A stretch of 6,873 nt of DNA from Oscillospiraceae bacterium (GCA_031280855.1 JAITGH010000165.1:1-6873), one strand, 5' to 3'; numbered from the stretch's first letter, positions 1 to 6,133 are shown. Numbers and translations: made by a program. Notes: a model not told the origin generated them from the sequence alone.

Positions 1-261
1 CTCTCACTTTCACAGGAGACTGAACGCTTCTTCCACGGCATATCCGAAAAGAGTAACGCCGTTTCGCTCGGGATACGAGGGATCGCGGATATGAACCAAG
101 AACTCTCGTGTGAGATTCGCAAGATCAACGAGCGATTGGATCGGATCGCAATCGTCGTGCAAGCCAACGCGTCCGGCGCGCAGGAAAGCTCCGCGCTAAG
201 CCACGAGATGTCCGGCACCGCGTCCATGCTTCGCGCTCAGACGGAACTGTTCCGGCTGTAG
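1..261 (+). CDS. Methyl-accepting chemotaxis protein, C-terminal fragment
   Basis: The reading frame is open from the first base and ends at TAG 259-261, giving 86 residues; the start lies outside the window. The tail has the heptad pattern and conserved ending of the MCP cytoplasmic signalling domain: 'INERLDRIAIVVQANASGAQ' followed by ESSALSHEMSGTASMLRAQTELFRL. This matches the family pattern of I..I..I...QxNA...QESSA.S.ELS..A..L......F.L. In known MCPs this part is the second arm of the antiparallel coiled-coil hairpin that carries methylation sites and signals to CheA/CheW. No CheR-binding pentapeptide is seen after the last residue. The sensor domain and hairpin tip are outside the window, so the ligand cannot be guessed. 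It lies upstream of serC, separated from it by 238 bp and by serC's own promoter, so it is probably a separate transcription unit. Confidence 0.85.
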   Translation, partial: LSLSQETERFFHGISEKSNAVSLGIRGIADMNQELSCEIRKINERLDRIAIVVQANASGAQESSALSHEMSGTASMLRAQTELFRL

Positions 262-295
262 TAATGCAGAATTACTTGACGGCTTTGCGATTTAG

Positions 296-339
296 AGGTT
301 CGGAACGCTGCTTTTGGGAGAAAGTCGCGTTCCGAATCT
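296..339 (+). repeat. Long hairpin downstream of the MCP gene
   Basis: TTCGGAACGC (299-308) is perfectly complementary to GCGTTCCGAA (327-336). The stem extends outward through a G-T, a G-C and an A-T pair to 296/339, giving about 13 pairs. Within the 18-nt loop, CTTT (311-314) can pair with AAAG (321-324). No T-run follows (the next bases are ACGTCCTCAC), so it is not a canonical intrinsic terminator. It may still end or protect the 3' end of the MCP transcript, or be a structured element of the serC upstream region. Confidence 0.6.
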
Positions 340-392
340 ACGTCCTCACGGTGGCTCAACGTATGTCGACTCGCGTTCTTACATGAAACGGC

Positions 393-422
393 ACGTTTTA
401 GCGCGGGCTATTGTTAAAACGT
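393..422. promoter_or_regulatory. Dyad upstream of the serC promoter, possible operator
   Basis: ACGTTTTA (393-400) and TAAAACGT (415-422) form a perfect 8-bp inverted repeat with a 14-bp spacer. Its centre (407.5) is about 62 bp upstream of the transcription start predicted from the 435-463 promoter, and its right arm ends 12 bp before the -35 box. That position suits an activator or a wrapped repressor. The binding function is inference; the symmetry is seen directly. As RNA it could also fold, but no T-run follows. Confidence 0.4.
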
Positions 423-434
423 TCGCTTAAACCC

Positions 435-463
435 TTGACAAGCTGTGAGAAAAGGTATATAAT
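435..463 (+). promoter_or_regulatory. Consensus housekeeping-sigma promoter for serC-serA
   Basis: TTGACA at 435-440 and TATAAT at 458-463 are separated by exactly 17 bp. Both hexamers match the sigma70/sigmaA consensus in full at the optimal spacing. Transcription would start near 470, leaving a leader of about 30 nt that contains the serC ribosome binding site (GGGAGGG, about 485-491). The leader is too short for a riboswitch or attenuator, so any control should act at the DNA level, for example through the dyad at 393-422. Confidence 0.9.
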
Positions 464-499
464 GAATGTATACAATCTCAAACAAGGGAGGGCGCGTCA

Positions 500-1588
500 A
501 TGGCAAGAGTCTTCAATTTCTCTGCGGGTCCGTCGATGTTACCGGAGGCGGTGCTGGAGCAAGCGGGCGCTCAGATCACGAACTTTCAAGATTCCGGGCA
601 ATCGGTGATGGAGATGTCGCATCGCAGCAAGGTATTCGCGGAGATCTTTGACGAGACGAAGGCGAATCTTCGCGCCGCGCTGAATGTACCGAAGACGCAT
701 GAAATCCTGTTCCTACAGGGCGGTGCGACGATGCAATTTGCGGCGGTGCCGATGAATCTTACGGCGGGCGATCGCCGCCGCGCCGACTATGCGATCACCG
801 GTAGCTTCTCTAACCTTGCGTACAAGGAGGCGCAGAAGTTCGCGTTCTGCAATAAGGCGTGCAGCTCGGAGGATTCGAACTTCAGTTACATCCCGGAGCA
901 GAGCCAATTGAAGCTCGACCCCGGCGTCGCGTACTTCTATTACTGCGCGAATAACACGATCTACGGCTCGGAGTGGCCGTACGTTCCGGAGACCGCCGTA
1001 CCGCTGGTTAGCGATATGTCCTCGAACATCCTAACGCGGGAGGTCGATTTTGACCGTCACGCAGTCGTGTTCGCCGGTGCGCAGAAGAACATGGCGCCCG
1101 CCGGGGTGACCGTCGTGATCGTGCGTAAGGACTTGCCGAAGGCGCTTGACGGTACGCCGGTTATGCTTGACTATCAGACGATGATCAAAAGCGACAGTAT
1201 GCACAACACGCCGCCGTGCTGGAGCATCTATATACTCGGGCTGACGCTTAAGTGGATGATTCGCAACGGCGGGATTGAGGGAATGGCTCAGTTGAAGCAA
1301 CAGCGAAGCTCACTGGTGTACGACTTCATCGACAACAGCGATCTGTTCAGCGGTACCGTGAGGCGTTCGGATCGCAGCGGTATGAACATCACGTTTACCA
1401 CAGGCGATGAGTCGCTTGACCGCAAGTTCGTCAGCGACGCGGAGTCCGCCGGGCTGGTTAACCTTGCGGGGCACCGCAGTGTCGGCGGTATGCGTGCGTC
1501 GATGTACAACGCGATGCCGATAGAGGGCGCCGCCGCGCTCGTCGCGTTTATGAAACGATTCGAGCTGTCCGTTAAGGGCGTTAATTAG
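500..1588 (+). CDS. serC: Phosphoserine aminotransferase
   Basis: This PLP-dependent class V (fold type I) aminotransferase converts 3-phosphohydroxypyruvate plus glutamate to phosphoserine plus 2-oxoglutarate, the second step of serine synthesis, in the cytosol. The 362-residue length is normal for the family. Visible landmarks are the N-terminal FNFSAGPSMLP, the substrate-loop SHR (40-42), the PLP phosphate-binding GGAT (74-77), NNTIYGSEW, the SDMSSN stretch with the PLP-ring Asp, and the Schiff-base lysine K196 in FAGAQKNMAPAG. Also present are HNTPP and the C-terminal GHRSVGGMRASMYNAMP block. Where the family usually has GSW or GYW (the Trp that stacks on PLP), this protein has GSFS (101-104), so Phe103 probably replaces Trp. 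The ATG at 500 is preceded by GGGAGGG at a good distance and matches the family N-terminus. serA follows after 10 bp under the same promoter (435-463). Confidence 0.97.
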   Translation: MARVFNFSAGPSMLPEAVLEQAGAQITNFQDSGQSVMEMSHRSKVFAEIFDETKANLRAALNVPKTHEILFLQGGATMQFAAVPMNLTAGDRRRADYAITGSFSNLAYKEAQKFAFCNKACSSEDSNFSYIPEQSQLKLDPGVAYFYYCANNTIYGSEWPYVPETAVPLVSDMSSNILTREVDFDRHAVVFAGAQKNMAPAGVTVVIVRKDLPKALDGTPVMLDYQTMIKSDSMHNTPPCWSIYILGLTLKWMIRNGGIEGMAQLKQQRSSLVYDFIDNSDLFSGTVRRSDRSGMNITFTTGDESLDRKFVSDAESAGLVNLAGHRSVGGMRASMYNAMPIEGAAALVAFMKRFELSVKGVN

Positions 1589-1598
1589 GAGGGTTTGC

Positions 1599-2537
1599 AT
1601 GTTCAAGATAAAGCTATACAATAAGATTGCGAAGGTCGGGCTGGATCGGCTTGACCCTGCTAAGTTCGTTTACGGCGAGGAGATCGAGCTTCCGGACGCG
1701 ATCATCGTGCGCAGCGCAAAGATAACGCCGGAGCACCTCACACCGGGGTTGAAGTGCATCGTGCGAGCCGGTGCCGGAGTTAACAATATTTGCGTAGACG
1801 AGTGCCGTGAGCGCGGGATCGCCGTATTCAACACGCCCGGCGCGAATGCGAACGCAGTCAAGGAGCTTGCGATCGCCGCGCTGATACTCGCGTCACGCGA
1901 TATCGTCGGCGGGATCGCGTGGACGCGGGCGAACGCGTCCGACTCGGACGTTCCCACTCTTGTGGAAAAGGGCAAGGCGCAGTTTACAGGGCCGGAGATT
2001 ATCGGCAAGACGCTCGGGCTGATTGGGACGGGAGCCGTTGGCGCATTGGTCGCGAGAGCTGCGAACGCGCTCGGGATGCGTGTACTTGCGGCGGATCCGT
2101 TCCTGTCGGAGGGCGCTCGCACCGCACTTTCTGATTGCGTCACGTTTGTCGATGACGGCAAAGTCAAGCTTGGCGACTTTACGGAGGTCTTCGCTCAAAG
2201 CGACTACATCTCGCTGCACGCTCCGGTTACTGCTGATACTCGCGGAGGAGTGAACTCGTCGACGATTGCGAAGATGCGCGACGGTGTGCGGATCGTTAAT
2301 CTTGCGCGTGCGGAGCTTGTCGACGACGACGCGTTACTGGCGGCACTGGCGTCCGGCAAGGTTGCGCGTTACGTGACCGACTTGCCGACGAATAAGACGG
2401 CAGACGCGGCGGGAGTGATTGCGATTCCGCACCTTGGCTCTTCCACGCCGGAAAGCGAGGACAACTGCGCCATTATGGCGGCGGATACGGTTACCAACTA
2501 CTTCATTAACAATGCCACGACGGGCAATATCCGATAA
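1599..2537 (+). CDS. serA: D-3-phosphoglycerate dehydrogenase, short form lacking the ACT domain
   Basis: This NAD-dependent D-2-hydroxyacid dehydrogenase is expected to oxidise 3-phosphoglycerate to 3-phosphohydroxypyruvate, feeding SerC next door. Landmarks are the substrate-side RAGAGVNNI (56-64), NTPGANANAVKEL (78-90), the Rossmann loop GTGAVG (143-148) with the NAD-ribose Asp D166, LHAPVTADT, the catalytic Arg R237 in NLARAELVDDDAL, and the catalytic His H278 in PHLGSSTPESEDN. The Glu that completes the Arg-Glu-His set is not evident: the expected stretch reads TDLPTNK (260-266). The Gly that normally follows the catalytic Arg is Ala. At 312 residues it ends after YFINNATTGNIR, about where related clostridial enzymes, as I recall them, enter a linker and a C-terminal ACT domain; no ACT domain follows in any frame. 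The ATG at 1599 is preceded by AGGAGGG (1587-1593), which overlaps the serC stop. A related D-2-hydroxyacid dehydrogenase with another substrate is possible, but the serC pairing favours SerA. Confidence 0.9.
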   Translation: MFKIKLYNKIAKVGLDRLDPAKFVYGEEIELPDAIIVRSAKITPEHLTPGLKCIVRAGAGVNNICVDECRERGIAVFNTPGANANAVKELAIAALILASRDIVGGIAWTRANASDSDVPTLVEKGKAQFTGPEIIGKTLGLIGTGAVGALVARAANALGMRVLAADPFLSEGARTALSDCVTFVDDGKVKLGDFTEVFAQSDYISLHAPVTADTRGGVNSSTIAKMRDGVRIVNLARAELVDDDALLAALASGKVARYVTDLPTNKTADAAGVIAIPHLGSSTPESEDNCAIMAADTVTNYFINNATTGNIR

Positions 2538-2568
2538 CGCATATATGTGTACAAGTCATTAGAGACTG

Positions 2569-2778
2569 TCAGAGCGTCACGCCCTTAATCTGCCGCAGTA
2601 CGAATCCATAGCGGCTGTTCAACCCGTTGATCGCGAAGATCGCGGACTCGACCATGTCCGCGTCTACGGCGGCGTCGAAGTCCGACCACGCGGAGTTAAG
2701 CTCGCTGCCCACCATCGCCAGCTCTGCCAGCAGTCTGCTACGCTCATCTGAACCTGAGTGCTTCAATCGTTTCTTCAT
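2569..2778 (-). CDS. DUF2508 (YaaL-like) small protein
   Basis: This 69-residue protein starts MKKRLKHSGSDERSRLLAELAMVGSE and ends in YGFVLRQIKGVTL. The pattern matches DUF2508/YaaL-like proteins: a charged N-terminus, LL.E(L/I), a W.....F segment (SAWSDFDAAVDADMVESAIF) and a final xxRYxxLLRQ-like helix. It is probably an all-helical cytoplasmic protein; its function is not known. In many Bacillota a relative sits beside recR, so this position between serA and purA is unusual. The ATG at 2778 is preceded on the minus strand by GGAAAGG at a suitable distance and by a perfect TATAAT (2818-2813). It converges on serA with only a 31-bp gap and diverges from purA. Family assignment is by eye from the motif pattern. 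Confidence 0.75.
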   Translation of the reverse strand: MKKRLKHSGSDERSRLLAELAMVGSELNSAWSDFDAAVDADMVESAIFAINGLNSRYGFVLRQIKGVTL

Positions 2779-2812
2779 ACGGTAACCTTTCCATAGTGAT
2801 CATATCGGTAGG

Positions 2813-2818
2813 ATTATA
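2813..2818 (-). promoter_or_regulatory. -10 element of the DUF2508 gene promoter
   Basis: On the minus strand the bases from 2818 down to 2813 read TATAAT, a full -10 match, placing the transcript start near 2806 with a leader of about 28 nt before the ATG at 2778. The -35 region is poor at every spacing from 16 to 19 bp; the best is TTGTAT at 19 bp. The element overlaps the region just upstream of the purA ribosome binding site, so the two divergent genes share a very tight control region. Confidence 0.45.
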
Positions 2819-2842
2819 CACCTTTAGGAGGTAAATTATACA
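2813..2842 (+). repeat. Direct repeat ATTATACA flanking the purA ribosome binding site
   Basis: ATTATACA occurs at 2813-2820 and again at 2835-2842, the second copy directly touching the purA ATG at 2843. The 22-bp period is about two turns of the helix, and the purA Shine-Dalgarno TAGGAGG (2825-2831) lies between the copies. This could be a tandem operator or a leader feature, or a chance result of AT-rich sequence. I could not identify a convincing plus-strand promoter for purA in the 64-bp gap. Confidence 0.4.
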
Positions 2843-4048
2843 ATGGCAATAACTGTTATAGTAGGAGCGCAGTACGGTGACGAGGGTAAAGGCAAGATGA
2901 GCGACTACCTTGCGAAAGATGCGGACTTCGTTGCGAGATTCCAGGGCGGCGATAACGCCGGACATACCGTTCTTAACCAATACGGAGTGTTCAAAATGCA
3001 CCTTGTCCCGTGCGGAGTGTTCACCCCGGGAGTCATCAATTTCATCGGCACGGGAACCGCGGTTAACCCGGACGTGCTGATCGAGGAATTGGATACGCTT
3101 AACGACGTAGGTATTGACACGTCCGAGCTATACCTGTCGGAGCGTGCTCAGCTTGTGCTGCCGTATCACGTACAGCTTGACGAGCAGATGGAGGCACGGT
3201 CAAGCGGAATCGGCACGACGAAGCGCGGCATCGGGCAAGCCTATGCGTTCAAACTGTTGCGCAAGAATCCGCGTGCAGGCGACTTGCGCGACATTGACGA
3301 GTTCGAGCGCATACTTGGCGAGGCGAACGACATCGGGATACCGGGTATCGACTTCGCGATACCGCGTTCGACGCTGGAGCGTTGGGCGGAGCGGCTCGTA
3401 CCCATATTGCGGGAGCCGCTGTCGCTAGTGCACGGTCAGATCGCCGCCGGGAAGAATCTGCTGTTCGAGGGTCAGCTTGGCGTGATGAAGGACATTGACC
3501 AGGGCATCTACCCGTTCGTAACCAGCAGTCACACTACTGCGAGCTATGCGGCGGTAAGCGCGGGATTCCCGGCGCGGCTGATCACCGATGTTATCGGTGT
3601 AGCGAAAGCGTTCGAAAGCGCGGTCGGCAAGGGTCATTTCCCGACGGAGATGGGCGAGGACGAGGCGGCGCCGTTACGCGGCACCGGGGAGAATCCGGAC
3701 GACGAGTACGGGGCGCGCACCGGGCGCTCACGCAGACTCGGGTGGCTCGATATGGAGGTTCTGCGGTTCGCTCACAAGATCAACGGGTTCGATGCGCTCG
3801 CGCTTACCAAGCTTGACAAATTGGACGCGCTTGCGGAGATCAAGGTCTGCACGCACTACGCAAGCGGAACGTCGGAGCCGGTGTATCGCGCATTCCCGGG
3901 CTGGCTGAGCGATACTACGAAGTGCAAAACGTTCGACGCGCTGCCGACGGAGGCTCAAGCCTACGTCCGCTTTATCGAGGCCGAGCTTAACGTTCCCGTA
4001 CGTTGGATCGGTAACGGTCCCGTTCGCGACGACGTGATCGCGAGGTAG
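2843..4048 (+). CDS. purA: Adenylosuccinate synthetase
   Basis: This cytosolic enzyme joins aspartate to IMP using GTP, the first committed step to AMP. Landmarks are GDEGKGK (12-18) with the catalytic acid D13, GGDNAGHT (35-42) with the catalytic H41, IGTTKRGIGQAY (123-134) for IMP binding, and DIDQGIYPFVTSSHTTA. Further on are GKGHFPTEM, the aspartate-loop and IMP arginines in ARTGRSRRLGW (R295, R297), the guanine-specificity LTKLDKLD (321-328) and the closing WIGNGPVRDDVI. At 401 residues it is about 25-30 shorter than most bacterial PurA. Several motif positions are atypical: QYGDEGKGK for the usual QWGDEGKGK, GDNAGHT for GNNAGHT, GQLGVMKDID for GAQGxLLDID, and SSH for SSN. The key catalytic residues are intact, so it should be active. 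The ATG at 2843 is set by TAGGAGG (2825-2831). gltX follows after 61 bp. Confidence 0.95.
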   Translation: MAITVIVGAQYGDEGKGKMSDYLAKDADFVARFQGGDNAGHTVLNQYGVFKMHLVPCGVFTPGVINFIGTGTAVNPDVLIEELDTLNDVGIDTSELYLSERAQLVLPYHVQLDEQMEARSSGIGTTKRGIGQAYAFKLLRKNPRAGDLRDIDEFERILGEANDIGIPGIDFAIPRSTLERWAERLVPILREPLSLVHGQIAAGKNLLFEGQLGVMKDIDQGIYPFVTSSHTTASYAAVSAGFPARLITDVIGVAKAFESAVGKGHFPTEMGEDEAAPLRGTGENPDDEYGARTGRSRRLGWLDMEVLRFAHKINGFDALALTKLDKLDALAEIKVCTHYASGTSEPVYRAFPGWLSDTTKCKTFDALPTEAQAYVRFIEAELNVPVRWIGNGPVRDDVIAR

Positions 4049-4109
4049 CACCGCGTAACTGAGTAGCGTCTTGCGTGATATTAGAGAAAACTAGCTGAGG
4101 TACCCACAC

Positions 4110-5471
4110 ATGCACACCACTACAATCCGCACGCGGTTCGCGCCGAGTCCTACCGGGTTCATGCACATCGGCGGAGTGCGCACCGCGCTGTACGCCTACC
4201 TGATTGCGAAGCACTCCGGCGGGCAGTTCTTGCTTCGGATCGAGGACACCGATCGTGAGCGCTACGTCGAGGGCGCGGTAGACGCGATCTACCGCAGTCT
4301 GCGCGATTGCGGGCTTAACTGGGACGAGGGTCCCGACGTCGGCGGAGCCGTCGGACCGTACGTGCAAAGTGAGCGGCGAGAGCTCTACCGCGAGTATGCC
4401 GAACGGCTCCTCGAGCTTGGCGGAGCGTTCCGCGACGGCGACGCGATCCGTCAAAAAATCCCGCGTGAGGGTTCCACTACGTTCCACGACGCCGTCTACG
4501 GCGAGATTACCGTGCCGAATGACTCCGCCAGCATGAACGAGGGCGTGTTGCTCAAGTCTGACGGATTGCCGACCTACAACTTCGCGAACGTCGTCGACGA
4601 TCACCTCATGGGAATCACGCACGTCGTGCGCGGCAGCGAGTATCTCAGTTCCGACGCGAAGTATGACCTGCTGTACCGCTCGTTCGGCTGGGAGATCCCG
4701 ACGTACGTCACGGTGCCGCTGATTATGCGCGATGCGACTCACAAGCTTTCGAAACGTGCCGGAGACCCGACGTATGAGGATCTGATCGCGGAGGGATTCC
4801 TGCCGCAGGCGATCCTGAACTACGTCGCGCTGTTGGGCTGGAGCCCCGGCGGGGAGCGCGAGTTCTACACGCTGCCGGAACTGGCAGACGCGTTCGACAT
4901 TCGCGGGATCTCGAAATCGCCCGCGCTGTTCGACAAGGTCAAGCTCCGCTACTTTAACGCGCACTATATCCGCGAGATGCCCGTTGACGAGCTTGCGGCG
5001 ATGATTCGCCCGCGTATTCCGGCGGAGCTGGACGCGAGGCTGCTCGCGCCGCTGTTGCATCAGCGAATCGAGACGCTTGGCGACGTCGGAGATGAGTCGC
5101 GGCTAAAACTGCGATTCCTGTGGGACTTCAGCGAGGACTACGCTCTTACGCTGTTCGACAACAAGAAGGCGAAGACGAACGCAGCGGTCGCGCTTGGTGT
5201 GCTGACGCATCTGTTGCCGGAGCTTGAGAGGCTCGAGCCGTGGAGCCTTGACGAGATTGCCGCGTTGCTTACCACGGCGGTGGAGCGGCTGGAGCTGAAG
5301 ACGGGTGCGGTATTCGGAGCGCTTCGAGTTGCGGTAAGCGGTGAGAGCGCGACTCCCGGCGGTCCTGCGGAATTGTGCGAGGTGCTCGGGCGCGCTGAGT
5401 CGCTGCGCCGCGTCCGAATCGCAATCAATAGGCTCGAGCAATTAGGAGGCGTGCTTGATGAAGAAGATTAA
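4110..5471 (+). CDS. gltX: Glutamyl-tRNA synthetase, compact form
   Basis: This class I aminoacyl-tRNA synthetase activates glutamate with ATP and loads it on tRNA(Glu), and on tRNA(Gln) as well if non-discriminating, which cannot be told here. The 453-residue protein opens with RFAPSPTGFMHIGGVRTALYAY, carrying the HIGH-type signature (H19-G22). It has RIEDTDRERY, LKSDGLPTYNFANVVDDHLMGITHVVRG and the KMSKR-type motif KLSKR (212-216) in HKLSKRAGDPTYEDLI. It closes with an all-helical anticodon-binding domain including GALRVAVSGESATPGGPAELCEVLG. Between GGAF (104-107) and AIRQKIP (112-118) only four residues remain, where typical GluRS have some 40 residues including, in many species, a CxC...CxH zinc site; none of these Cys is present. 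The ATG at 4110 follows GAGGT at about 9 nt and fits the family start. The 3' end contains the ribosome binding site and start of the next gene. Confidence 0.95.
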   Translation: MHTTTIRTRFAPSPTGFMHIGGVRTALYAYLIAKHSGGQFLLRIEDTDRERYVEGAVDAIYRSLRDCGLNWDEGPDVGGAVGPYVQSERRELYREYAERLLELGGAFRDGDAIRQKIPREGSTTFHDAVYGEITVPNDSASMNEGVLLKSDGLPTYNFANVVDDHLMGITHVVRGSEYLSSDAKYDLLYRSFGWEIPTYVTVPLIMRDATHKLSKRAGDPTYEDLIAEGFLPQAILNYVALLGWSPGGEREFYTLPELADAFDIRGISKSPALFDKVKLRYFNAHYIREMPVDELAAMIRPRIPAELDARLLAPLLHQRIETLGDVGDESRLKLRFLWDFSEDYALTLFDNKKAKTNAAVALGVLTHLLPELERLEPWSLDEIAALLTTAVERLELKTGAVFGALRVAVSGESATPGGPAELCEVLGRAESLRRVRIAINRLEQLGGVLDEED

Positions 5472-6006
5472 CGGAGTCAGTCCGAAGCTCGTGCTCATCG
5501 CGACTCTTGTTGCGATCGCGCTGCTCATCGTCGGGTGGCAGACGCGGCATCTATGGATGCCGCTTTCGGTGAGGGAGATTACGCCGTCGTCGACATCTGC
5601 GATTGTGGAGGTTACGCCGTCCGAGGGTGCGGATGTGACCGCGCCGGTTGAGTCGCTCACCCCATCGCCCGTTGCGACTCCGGTTAAGGCGTCGTTTATT
5701 GACGAGTTTTACCCGGAGGCGACGACCGCATCGCTCGCGCCTATCGTCGCCGAGGAGTTTTGCTCGGACTTCGCCGACATCACGGAACCCTCGCCATACG
5801 CGTTCGGCAAGGAGAACTACAACGGGCGCCGAGTAACCGTCAGCAATGACGTCAAGACCGTGGAAATCTACCTCACCGCAACCGATGGCGGCGTGTGGGC
5901 GTGCGTGCTTACCGTGCCGTTCGGCGACCCGAATCGGGAACTTCCCGCGCTTCGGGCGCGGCTCGCCGAGTGGACTATGCCGGATGAACCGGCGAAGAAC
6001 TCATAA
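5458..6006 (+). CDS. Single-pass membrane-anchored protein of unknown function
   Basis: I do not recognise this 182-residue protein. It starts MKKINGVSPK, then one hydrophobic segment, roughly residues 11-27 (LVLIATLVAIALLIVGW), with basic residues before it, so it should be N-in with the rest outside. Residues about 38-77 are a Pro/Ser/Thr/Val-rich linker with repeated (T/S)P steps. Residues 78-182 look like a small folded domain with alternating strands (RRVTVSNDV, KTVEIYLTATDGGVWACVLTVPFG) and a C-terminal helix (ELPALRARLAEW). Two cysteines, C102 and C149, could form a disulfide. No lipobox is seen. I chose ATG 5458 over TTG 5455 because AGGAGG (5444-5449) is 8 nt from the ATG. The gene overlaps the gltX end by 14 bp, which suggests translational coupling, and a hairpin follows the stop. 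Confidence 0.8.
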   Translation: MKKINGVSPKLVLIATLVAIALLIVGWQTRHLWMPLSVREITPSSTSAIVEVTPSEGADVTAPVESLTPSPVATPVKASFIDEFYPEATTASLAPIVAEEFCSDFADITEPSPYAFGKENYNGRRVTVSNDVKTVEIYLTATDGGVWACVLTVPFGDPNRELPALRARLAEWTMPDEPAKNS

Positions 6007-6013
6007 CGATCTC

Positions 6014-6042
6014 GAGAACGCAGCTTACCAAGCTGCGTTCTC
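6014..6042 (+). terminator. Perfect 13-bp hairpin ending the gltX-membrane protein unit
   Basis: GAGAACGCAGCTT (6014-6026) and AAGCTGCGTTCTC (6030-6042) pair perfectly around a 3-nt ACC loop, starting 8 bp after the stop of the membrane-protein gene. The position and strength fit a transcription terminator for the purA/gltX run. The tail is weak, however: ACTCGCTTTATAG has only three T in a row. Termination may be partial or may work as a 3'-end stabiliser. Confidence 0.7.
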
Positions 6043-6123
6043 ACTCGCTTTATAGTATTGGATATCAGGATTTGGTTACGAAATGTAGTAAAATTATCGT
6101 GAAAATGGTCAAAATCTAGTAGA

Positions 6124-6133
6124 GTTGTACAAC
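6124..6133. promoter_or_regulatory. 10-bp palindrome in the ABC gene upstream region
   Basis: GTTGTACAAC is a perfect 10-bp palindrome about 80 bp upstream of the predicted transcription start of the ABC ATPase gene. Palindromes of this size are often bound by dimeric helix-turn-helix regulators. Function is inference. Confidence 0.3.

Noticed and set aside
435..499. A riboswitch or T-box leader for the serine genes
   Set aside because: The predicted leader is only about 30 nt and contains no T-box motif or complex fold.
1310..2219. Several minus-strand open frames of 100-165 codons opposite serC and serA
   Set aside because: They are mirror frames of clearly recognised genes, with low-complexity products and no family features.
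2538..2568. A frameshifted ACT domain continuing serA, which would make it a pseudogene
   Set aside because: Only 31 bp separate the serA stop from the end of the opposing DUF2508 gene, and no ACT-like residues appear in any frame there or across that gene.
2779..2842. Plus-strand promoter for purA with TATACA (2815-2820) as -10 box
   Set aside because: No acceptable -35 hexamer lies at 16-19 bp, and transcription would start at the ribosome binding site itself, so I did not list it.
2843..4048. PurZ (2-aminoadenine DNA pathway) instead of PurA, suggested by the short length
   Set aside because: As I recall, PurZ lacks the catalytic Asp of GDEGKGK and is shorter still. Here Asp13 and all main PurA motifs are present, and the neighbours are chromosomal housekeeping genes.
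4049..4109. A promoter or terminator in the 61-bp gap between purA and gltX
   Set aside because: No hairpin with a T-run and no clear -35/-10 pair is visible; simple cotranscription is more likely.
3987..5060. Long open frame of 357 codons on the minus strand, opposite the purA end and gltX
   Set aside because: It lies fully opposite strong coding sequence. Its product is Arg- and Val-rich with no recognisable domain, and it has no supporting ribosome binding site. It is explained by the GC-rich codon bias of gltX.
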